A stretch of 64,000 nucleotides of DNA from Glandiceps talaboti (GCF_964340395.1 NC_135553.1:26031449-26095448), one strand, 5' to 3'. Shown: positions 34,000 to 46,043, counted from the first letter of the stretch. Notes: a model not told the origin generated them from the sequence alone. A program made the numbers and translations.

Positions 34000-36990
34000 G
34001 ATGCATTATACAGCACCCAGGTGTATGTGACCCTTAGCTAATACTATTTGTGCAAGACTCTGAATGAATTCCTTTTTGGAGTTGGACGCCGAGCTTTCAT
34101 GCTAGATGAGCAGTCGGAGACACGTTACAGTTATGCCATTGAAAGTAGAAAGAACGTGGTGGGTGGGTGGGGGTAGGGTGGTAGGTGTGTATATGTGCAT
34201 GTGTGTGTGTGTGTGTGTGTTTGTGTTTGTGTGTGTGTGTGTGTGTGTTCCGACAACAGTTTATGATATATTTTTATAGTGTATACTTAGTTTCCCAAAG
34301 GGGACTATTTGAATGGGCCCTGTCCGTCATCCGTAATGTACCATTTGTCTCTCATGCAATATCTAATTTCTTTCAATCCTAGGAACAAAGATGACTTAAC
34401 TCAAAAACTGTAATAAATGACACTCCATTCAAGTGTCTGCCCCCTGTTATGAGGTACAACTTTTATTTTGCAACATTGACCTTTGACCTTGACCTTCAAG
34501 ATCAATCATCAAAATCAGAGACACATCTTTATTTGTTGCTAATTTCTTGAAATCATGTTCACATTATAGAAGGAAATATACACAATGATTATTAGTATCT
34601 TAAGACTCCATTCAAGTGTCTAACTCTATATTGTTAGGTGTAAATAATCTTTTGAGACAATGACCTTTGACCTTGACTTTGACATCCAGGGTCACTCATC
34701 AAAATCCAGCTATTTCCTACATATCATAGACACTTGTTAGCATTTCATTTGTTTTCTGAATCACTGTGCCATTGAGCAACAAAAAAAATTGAAGGGCCTA
34801 AACCTTCTTTGTCAGTTTTAAAAATCAAGCTTTTGACTCATGTTTACAAGTAATAGAAAATAGTATCCACAAGTGTTATTAATTTGGTATTCATATCACT
34901 TTCACTGAATGGCAATCATATTTGTAGTAATAAAATCTTGATCAATTGGATAAACTGTAAAATATATAGTCTCAATTGAACTGTGTACTCCTATATAGTG
35001 AGGTGTATGCTTTCTTTTCAGATATTGGCCTTTGACCTTGACATTGATCTTCAGGGTCAGTTATCACTTTACTTTCATATCTGACATCACAGATATTTAA
35101 ATCTGTTTACAGACAAAGAAAAAGTGTTGTATAGATATTATAAACATTATAACTAAAGGAAATAAATTTCAACCTATAATCAGAGAGAAGTAAAGTATTT
35201 GAGTGTGTTCTATGTCTTCAAGGAAAAATGTAGTTTGCCAGTTACTTAGCTCGTTAGAGTGAGTAGGTTGTAGAATAGACAGTTATATAGATACATGTAG
35301 GTAGATAGAACCAATAGCATTAGTTATGTTGTACATGTAGTTTATTTCCATTTCAAGGCCTCAGGCTCATTTGCAAAGAGGTTACACTTCAAAATTTTAA
35401 GTCAAATCTATTAATGACACAAGGTTGGTTTAGCTGGAAGCTATGTATAGCATTGTAGGTATATTTATTCAGTAGATACTGGTATATAGGCATAGATAGG
35501 TTTAGATTATAGGTATGTGTAGATAATAGGTATTGTTATATAGCCATATATAGGTTTAATTTAATACAGGAGGTGTTGGTATATAGGCATATATAAGTTT
35601 AGCTTGTAGGTATATATATATATACAGTAGGTTTTGGAATATAGGCATAGATAGGCATACAGTTTATTGATGTAGGTATGTACAAATGTATAATATGATA
35701 GCTTGGTGTATGTCAGTAGGGAATATGGTAGCGAGAGTGGATGATTGTGTTAGTGGGGTGGTTGGAGGGGTTGGGGGGAGGTGTTCTTTCTGCTTTCAAT
35801 AGTGTAATCATGACATATCTCTGGGCTCTCATTCAGCATGTTAAGCTTGGCTGCACTTGCTCCAAAAATGGATTCATTTGGACTCCTGTGTAAATAGTGT
35901 CGGGGTCATTACATCTGTGTGATAGATATGCATCCTAAGTGGTTGTTGGGCTCTTGATGGCTGGTCTATTTAGCCGTGTGGAGTCCATGGAGTCATGATG
36001 GTCAAATGGTTAGAGTAGCCAGCTTGGAATCTGGAGGTTGCAGGTTCGAGCCCCATCGATGCCATTTGTTTCTGAGTGGCTAAAGTCCTTGGGTAAGATT
36101 TGAACCATGACTGTGCTTCAGTCAACTCAGCTGTATAATTGCGGACCTGGTAGGATAGAGGTATTATGCGAATGCTTTTAATCCTATGCACTTTAAAAGT
36201 CTGCAATGGATTGTATGCTCCCCAGGGAGTTGAGGAAGTACAGAGGGCTGCTGTGTTACAATAGATCCAGGAAGCCAGGTGTAATAATTGTAATGTGCTT
36301 TGAGCACCAAGACTGGGTTGGGAAAACACTATATAAGAGCGAACATTATTATTAGCTTCGGTGACTAATACAATATCATCCAGGGCTCAAACTTACTACC
36401 AAACCTGAAAGACTATAGAGTTTGCAATTGTATTGCCCAATATGGTTTTTACAATACACTGGGTGTTTTTACAACAAATCACAGGCACTGATAGGACAGA
36501 CGCAAATAGGCATTTGTCATTGGCATGGCAAAATGTTTGTGTGTTCAGATGTCTGTTTGTCTGTATGACTTCATTAAATATTCTAAATGGCCACCACTAC
36601 AATAAAGTTATTGAATTTTTCACAAATTCTTCATTTTGTATTGGTGAACCTAAGAAATCTTCATTTTTCATGGGACTTTGTTGTTCAGTCTCATAAATTA
36701 TTTCCAAATACATTATAATATGTAAATATTTGGGCATAAAATGTTGTTTTTTAATTATAATATACATGGTAAACATCTGATATATCTGTGTGACATGATG
36801 CAAAAAGTGTAAATACATGTATCATACTACAAGCATGCTTGAGTCCAAACTGGCCAAGTGTCATCAGGTATAACCATATATTTGTGGAATCAAAATGCAA
36901 CATGGATCCTAAATATATGCAAATTTTTCTCACATGAGATCATTAAATATTCAACATGGCCTCCAATATACAAAAATCATATTTTTCTTA
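33995..36990 (+). repeat. Segmental repeat, unit 2
   Basis: Second copy of the spacer, from GGATGCATTATACAGCACCC through GACTCTGAATGAATTCC, the GT array, the TGACCTTTGACCT segments (34477, 34662, 35028) and the TATAGGCATAG region to GTGGAGTCCATGGAGTCATG. A SINE and about 400 bp of extra sequence follow. Homology with unit 1 resumes at about 36765 (CATGGTAAACATC) and fades near 36990. It lacks about 2.5 kb present in unit 1. Confidence 0.85.
35996..36353 (+). mobile_element. tRNA-derived SINE
   Basis: The head resembles a tRNA: an A-box-like TGGTTAGAGTAGCC at 36009, an anticodon-arm CCAG...CTGG, and a good B box GGTTCGAGCCC at 36044. The body continues about 250 bp and ends CTATATAAGAGCG and then ATT repeats (36345-36353), a tail form shared with many LINE/SINE pairs. 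Unit 1 at 31390 lacks it, so it inserted after the units duplicated. Pol III transcription would be from the internal boxes. Tail-only frames on the minus strand are not genes. Confidence 0.75.
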
Positions 36991-37526
36991 ATATATTTTT
37001 TACTGTATTTTGAAGATGGACGTAAGACATTCTTGACTTTTCATATCATTGATTCTATTGCTCATTATCACATGGTTGTCCCTTAGTATGCAAATATACA
37101 ACAACAAACAATATCTAGAACATATAATGATCTTTAATATGCTGAATGTATGTGGTAAATCTGAAACGTCATCCCAGAATTCAAAAAGGAGGAGTATCAT
37201 ATCACTAGGGCCCTAGGCCCAATGTGACTTCTCTTTGTCTCATATTACTATACACTTTCCAACTCAGTTTGACACAGAGGACCCAAAACTAAATAATTTG
37301 GTCTCATAACTTCACTGCTCTTTCAGTAGCTGACAGCCCCTAAAAATTAGCATTGGTATTAAAGGAAGAAAAAAATAGAAATTAGAAGCTTACACTCGGG
37401 AAAAACCAGCGAGTAGATAAATGGGAAGGATATGGTAAATTGTCATTGCTATTTCAAGTTGTTACTAGCAGTGACGATGTACATGTATATGTACAGTCAA
37501 TTGACAGTCCCCTATTTACATAATTT

Positions 37527-37558
<32 letters not shown>

Positions 37559-37740
37559 ACTACATGTGTATTGCTGAACCTGATTTTGATATATGAAACA
37601 TCTCCAGCATACTTCTAATGGCACCAAACACCAATGGCAGCATCTGGTATAAAATACATGGATATTGTAATCTCAACAGTGTCATGTGACATAATTGGCT
37701 ATTCAAAATGATAAAGCATTTGTTTGTCCTTGTTTGACAG
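36990..37740. other. Non-coding DNA
   Basis: AT-rich, with a TA microsatellite at 37529-37559 and no recognised gene. It separates unit 2 homology from LINE remnant C. Confidence 0.5.
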
Positions 37741-37910
37741 AGTTGATTTTCATATGCATTGGTGGTTACTGCTTTTTGTAACTGTTTTTGACAGAATTAA
37801 GTAGAATCTCATAATGTTTTTTCCACATGTTAGTAATATTACTACTACCATCCACACTGGTTGGAAGAGTGGAATGGCCACCCATCGTAGTGTGCACTGA
37901 ATTCCAAAAC

Positions 37911-38276
37911 TTACATGAAACCCCCAAGTGTCAAATTATTTGCCATGGCCTCAGCCCTAGTTTTACCCTCATCTCTTTTACATGATTTTTTAGCATGGGT
38001 TTTCCACAGGAGATCAAATAATTGGCCTAATTTAGGTCTGCCATTTACCACCCATACTTTGAAAGCATCCTTAGCAGCATTGTGAAAGTTACACATATGC
38101 TCATTCCATCCGGGAACAACATTGAAACCAGATTCATTGAACATTGAAGATGGAATACAATTTTTGGCAGCTGATTGAGGACATGTAACGATATTCATGT
38201 AAAATGTCTGTAACCCACACAGGTGGTCACCATTCTTACAATTTGGATCACAACACAAAAAAGCTGGGCATTTCAA
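37911..38276 (-). pseudogene. LINE endonuclease-RT linker segment
   Basis: A 121-codon open frame with CIPSSMFNESGFNVVPGWNE, then a HNAAKDAFKVWVVNGRPK segment, then KRDEGKTRAEAMANNL. This style is typical of the region between AP endonuclease and RT in non-LTR elements. It is followed toward 37740 by sequence parallel to remnant A's GSSGHGNIAKMWKKHYES. Confidence 0.7.
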
Positions 38277-38349
38277 GATTGTGAAATAAATGGCCCGTTA
38301 GATTCTTATAGGTGAACAAATTATGTGGCTTTACTCCAATTAGAGGTTA

Positions 38350-39060
38350 AATTGGGGTTGCACTTATTGTGCTGAATAGGTTCAGCTTGAACTAAACCAC
38401 CTGTTTCTGTATTAACCCAAAGAGGAAAATGATCAGAAGAAATAAAATCATAAAGAATGCAAACATCAGAAATGGCATTGTGTACTGCATTGGGTACTTA
38501 CAACATGGTCTAACCAATATGTACTACCATGTGCTTCACTGATGTAAGTGAAATTATCAACACCCTTGTCAAACTTTTCGACATCAGAAATATGCAAAAT
38601 ATTTTCATGACAAAAGATGTCAAGCTCATTGCCAAATATTGTACCCAAGTTGGAGTTGAAATCTCCAATAATAACAACATTTGCAGTTTCTACATCATCA
38701 ACGATGTTTTTGATTTTTGCTAGATAAGACAAATAACTGTCATAATTGTCATTTCAACAAGTTGGAAGATAAACACATATAATAAACAGTTTTACTGAAG
38801 ACGTGATGATTTCTACACCAAAGAGCCTAGTGTCAACTATATATAGATACTTTATAGTGACATTGTGTCCCAATGATTTACACCACTGATAGCAACACCA
38901 CCATATGGGCACCCTACGTTGAAACCAGAACTGTCGTCGATGACAGATTAAACTTCACAAACATTGAAGTCCCTGCGAACCCTAGAAAGTAGTGAGAGTG
39001 CCGCTTTGGTCAACCAATGTTGTTGAATACGTATGACGTCGTGTCTAAGTGTCACAAAGG
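38350..39060 (-). pseudogene. LINE AP-endonuclease domain, decayed
   Basis: Motifs in order: GCPYGGVAI (about 38910), VVIIGDFNSNLGT (38660, the GDFN active-site motif), TYWLDHVVST (38500) and SDHFPLWVN (38430, carrying the catalytic SDH). They are spread over frames with stops. The metal-binding Asn of GDFN and the His of SDH are still readable. Confidence 0.8.
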
Positions 39061-39137
39061 GTTTTGACCAAGCCTAAGGATGATTTTATTGTGCGACAGT
39101 TGTAGGATATAAGCCATTATGAGTACCATGCAAATTG

Positions 39138-39420
39138 TCAATAGAATTTACGGATTAGTATTCCATCTGGCCATAGTGCAGGATCACAAACTTTATCAGC
39201 AAAGTCCTGCATTGTTTCAATCAGGAAAGATTTATATGTGTCATATTTTGTAGTGAGCTGTTCACAATTTACAAAAATCTGACATCGACTTTTGATGTAA
39301 TATGTGATGTCATCCGGAGTCATTGTTGAAGCAAATCTGGTGATGAAAAATTTAAATGGCAGTTGTTTGGGCAAACAACCTTAATTGAGCATTCTTCACC
39401 TAGCCTTGTTGCCCCAATTT
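39138..39420 (-). pseudogene. LINE ORF1 C-terminal fragment C
   Basis: Open for 78 codons: LPFKFFITRFASTMTPDDIT, then YYIKSRCQI, CEQLTTKYDTYKSFLI and DPALWPDGILIRKFY with a stop. Nearly identical to the fragment at 31821-32006, so these two copies diverged recently. Confidence 0.65.
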
Positions 39421-39429
39421 TTATGATAT

Positions 39430-39717
39430 TTGCATATGATTAATTGTGCTCTCTGATATTCATCAGCTTAGGGGTACCAGTGTTCCCCCTTGACAACTTG
39501 AGCACAACTTAGGATGCATTATACTGCACACAGGTGTATGTGATCCTTAATTGATACTATTTGTGCAAGACTCTGAATGAATTCCTTTTTGGAGTTGGAC
39601 GCCGAGCTTTCATGCTAGATGAGCAGTCGGAGACACGTTACAGTTATGCCATTGAAAGTAAAGAGAATGTGATGGGTGGGTGGGGGTAGGGTGGGGTGGT
39701 AGGTGTGTATATGTGTT

Positions 39718-39773
<56 letters not shown>

Positions 39774-41820
39774 CTAACAACAGTTTATGATATATTTTTA
39801 TAGTGTATACTTAGTTTCCCAAAGGGAACTATTTGAATGGGCCCTGTCCGTCATCCGTAATGTACCATTTGTCTCTCATGCAATATCTAATTTCTTTCAA
39901 TCCTAGGAACAAAGATGACTTAACTCAAAAACTGTAATAAATGACACTCCATTCAAGTGTCTGCCCCCTGTTATGAGGTACAACTTTTATTTTGCAACAT
40001 TGACCTTTGACCTTGACCTTCAAGGTCAATCATTAAAATCAGAGACACATCTTTATTTGTTGCTAATTTCTTGAAATCATGTTCACATTATAGAAGGAAA
40101 TATACACAATGATTATTAGTATCGTAAGACTCCATTCAAGTGTCTAACTCTATATTGTTAGGTGTAAATAATCTTTTGAGATCATGACCTTTGACCTTGA
40201 CTTGACATCCAGGGTCACTCATCAAAATCCAGCTATTTCCTACATATCATGGACACTTGTTAGTATTTTATTTGTTTTCTGAATCACTGTACCATTGAGC
40301 AGTAAAAAATTGAAGGGCCTAAACCTTCTTTGTCAGTTTTAAAAATGAAGCCTTTGACTCATGTTTACAAGTAATATAAAATAGTATCCACAAGTGTTAT
40401 TAATTTGGTATTCATACCACTTTCACTGAATGGCAATCATATTTGTAGTAATAAAATCTTGATTTACTGGATAAACTGTAAAACTTAGTCTCCATTGAAC
40501 TGTGTACTCCTATATAGTGAGGTGTATGCTTTCTTTTCAGATATTGGCCTTTGACCTTGACATTGATCTTCAGGGTCAGTAAGTTATCACTTTACTTTCA
40601 TATCTGACATCACAGATATTTAAATCTGTTTACAAACAAAGAAAAAGTGTTGTATAGATATTATAAACATTATAACTAAAGGAAATAAATTTCAACCTAT
40701 AATCAGAGAGAAGTAAAGTATTTGAATGTGTTCTATGTCTTCAAGGAAAAATGTAGTTTGCCAGTTACTTAGCTCATTAGAGTGAGTTTGTTAGCTTGTG
40801 CAGTGATTACTATATTTAGTTTGCTAGTTAGAGAGAATGAGTTAATGAATGAATAGTGTAGGTAATTGTACAAATTGTATAACTCAAAAAAGTCATGCAT
40901 AGAGACTCATGATAATGATATTTACGTAACATTTGGTAAACAGTTGTAAATGCCACCACGGCTTAGCTGCACTCCTTTTTGGCATTTGTTAGCAGTTTGA
41001 AAACAAAAAACTTTGAGTTTAATTCCACTTTAGCTCAAAAAGTAATTAATTTAATGTAATTAAGAACAGTTATTTCATACTGTTATCTTCATTTACCATT
41101 GATTAGTGTAATCCAAAGCATAGTAGGATATGCAAGAACAGTATGCAGGTTGTAGAATAGACAGTTATATAGATACATGTAGGTAGATAGAACCAATAGG
41201 ATTAGTTACGTTGTACATGTAGTTTATTTCCATTTCAAGGCCTCAGGCTCATTTGCAAAGAGGTTACACTTCAAAATTTTAAGTCAAATCTATTAATGAC
41301 ACAAGGTCGGTTTAGCTGGAAGCTATGTATAGCATTGTAGGTATATTTATACAGTAGATACTGGTATATAGGCATAGATAGGATTAGATTATAGGCATGT
41401 GTAGATAATAGGTATTGTTATATAGCCATATATAGGTTTAGTTTAATACAGGAGGTGTTGGTATATAGGCATATATAAGTTTAGCGTGTAGGTATATATA
41501 TATACAGTAGGTTTTGGAATATAGGCATAGATAGGTATACAGTTTATTGATGTAGGTATGTACAAATGTATAATATGGTGTATGTCAGTAGGGAATATGG
41601 TAGCGAGAGTGGATGATTGTGTTAGTGGGGTGGTTGGAGGGGTTGGGGGTGGGGTGTTCTCTTTGCTTTCAATAGTGTAATCATGACATGTCTCTGGGCT
41701 CTCATTCAGCATGTTAAGCTTGGCTGCACTTGCTCCAAAAATGGATTCATTTGGACTCCTGTGCAAATAGTGACGGGGTCATTACATCTGTGTGATAGAT
41801 ATGCATCCTAAGTGGTTGCT
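39430..41820 (+). repeat. Segmental repeat, unit 3
   Basis: Third copy of the spacer, same order as units 1 and 2. A local insertion at about 40787-41145 is absent from the other two copies. Homology ends near 41820 just after GCATCCTAAGTGGTTG. Confidence 0.85.
39717..39772. repeat. GT microsatellite
   Basis: About 25 GT units at the position where units 1 and 2 also have GT arrays. Confidence 0.95.
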
Positions 41821-43410
41821 GGACTGTAAATCGCTGATCCCTTTACAAGATTACAACAGGGAATCTTAGACAAGGGAAGAAGTTGGGGGGGGGGGGGGAT
41901 ACCTGTCATGTGATACAGTTTGACTCCAAAGAGAATAGAGTGTGACCCTGCTACACCACTGGTGAATATCTTCCATTTTTCAACAAATTTTGAGTGTATT
42001 TGTCAATATTTTCTGAGAATATGTTCCAAATATGATGTAAAGCTATAAACCATGATGTCAAACTGCCTAAATAATGACAAAAATGTTTGGTTGTGAAATT
42101 ATATTGGTATGAATTCAGCCCGTCTGACTACTTCCCAAAAGTAGTTGACAAACAGTATTTTCCAGTGGTTTGTTTTACAAATAATCATAATGCATTAAAT
42201 AAAAATAATCAACATTTATACAATTTCAGTCATGAAAATTTACATTATGGATTTATACCACTAATTTCCCCTTGATTATTGTGTGTACAGCAATATAAAA
42301 TGTTGGTGTCGAAACTGTCTGAATTCCAAAATTACCATGCATAGCACATCGATGGGCCTTTAGGAACTGCGAACAGAAATAGTAGTCATTAGTTGCCACT
42401 AGCAGTTTTCTATTGTGAAATATGACATAATAATCAGGTAGGCTGATGCCATATGATCAAATGTCTGTGCAACATGTAGTCTGGATGCCAACACAGTGTT
42501 GTAAGTGCAACACGATAAATTCTAAAATAACACATCGGGTTCAAGAACTTGCTCATATTCCTAAATGGGTGAAACTTATAGATTTCTTTTATTGGTCTGG
42601 CAATAGGGACTGTTTGAAAAATATAAGCAGGAATTGTCTTATTGAGAGAGAAGAACTAACCTGAACTAAGCAAATACGAATACACAGTACCTTTAGCCCG
42701 AGTACGTACAAGGAAACTTCATAAATCATCAATGAATTCGACAAAATAATTGACCTTTAATCAAGATTTACTAAAAGAAATATGTTATTGATGACTTGAT
42801 AACAGTTGCAAATGAATAATGCTATGAAAGGGTGTCAAAAACTATTTGGCACATTCGTCGAGCACCGAGACATGGAATCCAGAAGTATTCAGTGCACTTG
42901 TCAAGATTTGACTGAACTGCATTGTTCTAATGGCAAGTGTATCACATGACCTAGCAGGTATCCCCCTCTGTGAACAAACATTCAGAAAAGTGTATGCAAA
43001 TATGTCTAGCAACATGACCTAGCCCACAGCAACAGCCAAATGATTGTGTTATATTGCACAGATACCTGCAGGGTTGGATAGGTAACTGGAGAGTCATTCA
43101 GCAAATGAACACCTACACCTAGCATGGATCAGCATGTGGGTAAATATTTTTAAAAACTGTACAGTTGTGCTACAACGCCATTGACACTATTTGTTTAAAA
43201 ATGGGGATGAGAAAAAATTCAAGGGATATTTTGCTAGAACAGAGTGTGCTTCCTCAATCATTAAGACAGCTAGCTCAGACATCGCCAGTTGATGGTAACT
43301 CTTTTTGTTGATGGATTACCAGCAATTATGGATAAACATGCCAAAAGTTTTACATAGTTAGCCACAGTGTCAGTTACTACACAAACACAAACTAAATGTA
43401 CTCAGATTAA
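41821..43410. other. Non-coding DNA with poly-G and a GTTGCTA-family copy
   Basis: Poly-G at about 41886-41899 and a TCTAGCAACATGACCTAG repeat copy near 43003. Short open frames at 42087 and 42446 lack any recognised feature. Confidence 0.5.
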
Positions 43411-43583
43411 TACCTTTAAGCAGCCTTATCAGGGCCAAAAGTCACAGATATCTCCAAGTAAAAAAGCAAAGAAATCCTAAACAATACACTGGCTCTTGGC
43501 AGACACATTACTTTCGTCCTATATAACCAGGCTAAAAAGGTACTTTTGGCAAAGGACAGTCTACTGAAAAAAAGGAAGTCTTT

Positions 43584-43960
43584 TTGACTGTCTTGTACCC
43601 CCCCCCACCTACTCATTCTGCTCTCAGTTATCTACCTGTGGGAGAGCATTTGAAACTTTTTATCAACCAGTGGCAGGACATTACACAGGACAACTGGGTT
43701 TTGTCAGTAGTGGGGAATGGATACCAACTCCCTTTCAAGAATATAGAGTCTGCCGCCCCTGCCTTCCAATTTGCCTCTCGATCCAGCAAAGCAAGCTGTG
43801 ATCAAAGAGGAAATTCAGAATGTCAACAGCACATAAACTGGTTGGAAATGAAAGCAGTTTGGTTGGCACTGCAACATTTCAAGAGTCAGATCCAAGGACA
43901 ATAGGCTCAGAAAACCTCACAGTTGTATCCTACATAAATCAACAAGGAAGTACCCAATGC
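43584..43960 (+). pseudogene. DIRS RT-RNase H ORF, RT deleted
   Basis: Reads HLKLFINQWQDITQDNWVLS, then VVGNGYQLPF. This is the standard segment just before the DIRS RT. It then passes within about 25 residues to HINWLEMKAVWLALQHF, the RNase H start, and (after a frame change) VVSYINQQGSTQ. The RT fingers and palm that should lie between are missing, a clean internal deletion. Confidence 0.8.
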
Positions 43961-44045
43961 ATTCCTTCACTCTGTACTGTCTGGTACAGGAAATGATATC
44001 CTGTGGTGCAAACAGAAGGCAATTCTAATAAAGGCAATTCATCTC

Positions 44046-44576
44046 ATGGCAGGGACTGGAAGTCTATGCATCCCCTTCATTTGCTCTGATCCACAAGTAC
44101 TGAACAAAATAAGCAGAGACCAATGCATTGTGATTCTGATAGCATCAAAATGGCCAAAGTGGTCTTGGTATTTCCTTTCCTATTATCTCTTCCAGTCGAC
44201 CTGCCTTGCAGGTTACCTCAGAGACAGGACAATGTTAGCCAAGCAGGACAGGTTGACCTTTCACCCAGATGCAGAAATGCTGAATCTGGAGATTATGTCC
44301 AACAACAAGCAGTTGCAAAAGGATTTTGTCAAAAGGCTTCCACACCCATTGCCAGAACTACTAGAGATAGCACCCTCTCAACTTATGAGGCCAAATGGCA
44401 TATTTTCTCTGATTGGACGTGTGAGAAGGAAAATTAATCCTCTCAGAAACTCTATGCCACAACTAGCTGATTTCTTTATTTTTTTGTTTGAACAAAAGAA
44501 ATTACAAATAAGTACCACGAAGGTATATCGTGCAGCAATTACATGTACAGACACTTTTAAGTCTAGTCAGGGATGA
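44046..44576 (+). pseudogene. DIRS RNase H to recombinase linker
   Basis: Split over two frames: DPQVLNKISRDQCIVILIAS, then KWPKWSW (the 'I-A-P-x-W-P' type motif of DIRS polyproteins); LPVDLPCRLPQRQD; and RLTFHPDAEMLNLEIM. Frameshift between about 44180 and 44250. Confidence 0.75.
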
Positions 44577-45351
44577 GAGGTCAGTCATGATAAAGATATC
44601 ACTGCCTTATTTAAGTATTTATCTCAACACTCAACAAAGACCTCCGATCAGAAAGTTGTGAGTGTCTTGGAGTCTTTCCCTGGTTCTACAGATCTTAAAA
44701 GGTGCCTATTTGAACCTATGGGGAAAACATATTCTTAAAACTGTTTTTCCTATTGCCTTAGCAATAGGATTAAAACACAGTGAACTACATGCTTTCAGTA
44801 TACAGAAAGAATTGTGTGATATTAGCTCAAGAGCTGTATTGATGGCTTCTATTGGTTTTTTAGATATTAGAACCAGGTAGCCTCTCAACCACCAAAACCA
44901 GTTCATATTAAGGCATTAAAAACCTTTTGTTGGAGAAGACTCCTCAGATAAATTGTTAGGTCCTGTGAGAGCACTTTGTTGGTATTCAGCCAGAACAAAG
45001 TTGATCAGAGGAGATAGGAAGAGTTCCATACAAAACACTAATTCTCCTTCAGATATAAGTAGTCAATCTCTATCCAGGTGGATAGTACAGACAATTCATT
45101 TATGTCATCAATTAGCTGGCAAAGATGATAATGAACTAGCTGGTATTATGGCTCATGATGTAAGAGCAGTAGCTACATCATGGCTGCTTTTCTCAGGAAT
45201 CAGCCTCCAGGAAATCATGGAATCAGTCCGTTGGCATTCTAATAATACTTTCACATCCTTCTACTTGAGAGATATGGCATCAGAAGTAGATGGTATGTTT
45301 CAGCTTGGACCTATTGTTGCAGCACAGAAAGTGCTTGGGGGAACCAAGTAG
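44570..45351 (+). pseudogene. DIRS tyrosine recombinase
   Basis: The C-terminal 132 codons (44953-45351) are open and include AHDVRAVATSW (the HxxR motif region), then GISLQEIMESVRWHSNNTFT (Trp/His position) and FTSFYLRD with the probable nucleophilic Tyr, then a stop after AQKVLGGTK. N-terminal parts at 44662-44880 are in another frame and contain YLNLWGKHILKTVFPIALAI and a LDIRTR end. The first catalytic Arg should lie in the broken part. The C-terminal triad residues look intact. Confidence 0.8.
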
Positions 45352-45451
45352 TTGATCTTCATCTTTTTCTACAGCACATTTCTATTTTAAGGAGTTTTCT
45401 TTTTAGTTATGTTTGCCCTGTGTCCTCCATGTGGTTAAAGTTTTTGCTTTG

Positions 45452-45545
45452 GTAGTCTATACATGGGTAAGTTCATGTGAAATGGAACTGTAGTTTCTTT
45501 TTGAAACTAATTCCCATGAACATAACCTTACCCATATTCTACTAC
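45452..45545. repeat. 94 bp imperfect hairpin in the DIRS 3' region
   Basis: Left arm GTAGTCTATACATGGGTAAG onward, right arm ending CTTACCCATATTCTACTAC. The two arms of about 45 bp pair across a TTTTT loop at 45497-45501 (GTTTC TTTTT GAAAC). A few mismatches and small bulges are present. It may be an element-specific terminal structure or an independent small foldback. Confidence 0.75.
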
Positions 45546-45771
45546 CCACCACCTCCCCTCTTTACAGAGCAATACTTGTAATATGTTTAGGGTAACACAC
45601 TAGCTGGTGGTTTTCTTCGATTATTTTTAACTAGAGTATTGGGGGAATAAGGCCCCTAGGAAGGCAATTTTGATCTCTCGTTAGGTTGTTTGGGGACAAG
45701 GATAAACACTTAAATATAAGAATATAGGTAAGTATAGGGTAATGGCAAGACTTGATTAGGTTTTGGTAAAA

Positions 45772-45865
45772 ATTCTGTGAATATTAATGAGCAATTTACG
45801 TAATTAATGATTTTCGGTAATTAGGCTATATCTCAAGAATGCACACTTCAAATTCATTATAACTT
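45772..45865 (-). repeat. Inverted single copy of the 140 bp repeat
   Basis: Read on the minus strand it gives GAAGTGTGCATTCTTGAGAT, ATAGCCTAATTACCGAAAA and TCATTAATTACGTAAATTG, the landmarks of the array at 23540-24030. Confidence 0.65.
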
Positions 45866-46043
45866 GATACACACATTTGCGATACCAAAGCGCACTTGTC
45901 CTGAAAATATCATTGATGTAGCTTTTAGTTTTAATAAACTATTGGCATATTTTTGTAGGCCACTAAAAAGGAAAAAATAGTTTCTCATCAGGAGATGTCT
46001 AAAGTGGTACGACGATGTGCTTATTTTTTTTTTTTTTACATTC

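Larger units (their letters stand above)
37740..39440 (-). mobile_element. LINE remnant C (ORF1 tail, endonuclease, linker)
   Basis: The most complete 5' part of the LINE. On the minus strand, from high to low: ORF1 tail (39374-39138), AP-endonuclease-like domain (about 39060-38350), linker (38276-37740). Remnant A carries the complementary 3' part (linker and RT). Together they show one element with the order ORF1, endonuclease, RT. Confidence 0.8.
43415..45745 (+). mobile_element. DIRS-like tyrosine-recombinase retroelement remnant
   Basis: Plus-strand order: a gag-like tail (LNNTLALGRHITFVLYNQAK and a KKVLLAKDSLL segment, 43470-43580), the start of the RT ORF, RNase H pieces and a tyrosine recombinase. 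DIRS elements encode exactly this set and integrate with a recombinase instead of a DDE integrase. The RT core, about 250 residues with its YxDD motif, is absent. Multiple frame changes show it is inactive. A long hairpin lies in its 3' region. Confidence 0.8.

Noticed and set aside
36009-36065. A functional tRNA gene
   Set aside because: A and B boxes are present, but the acceptor stem does not pair properly and SINE body and tail follow directly; called as a SINE head.
41443-41766. A Thr/Pro-rich 107-codon minus-strand frame
   Set aside because: Lies in the spacer repeat and its Thr/Pro/Tyr content follows the GGGGTGG and TATAGG simple sequence; not open in the sister copies.
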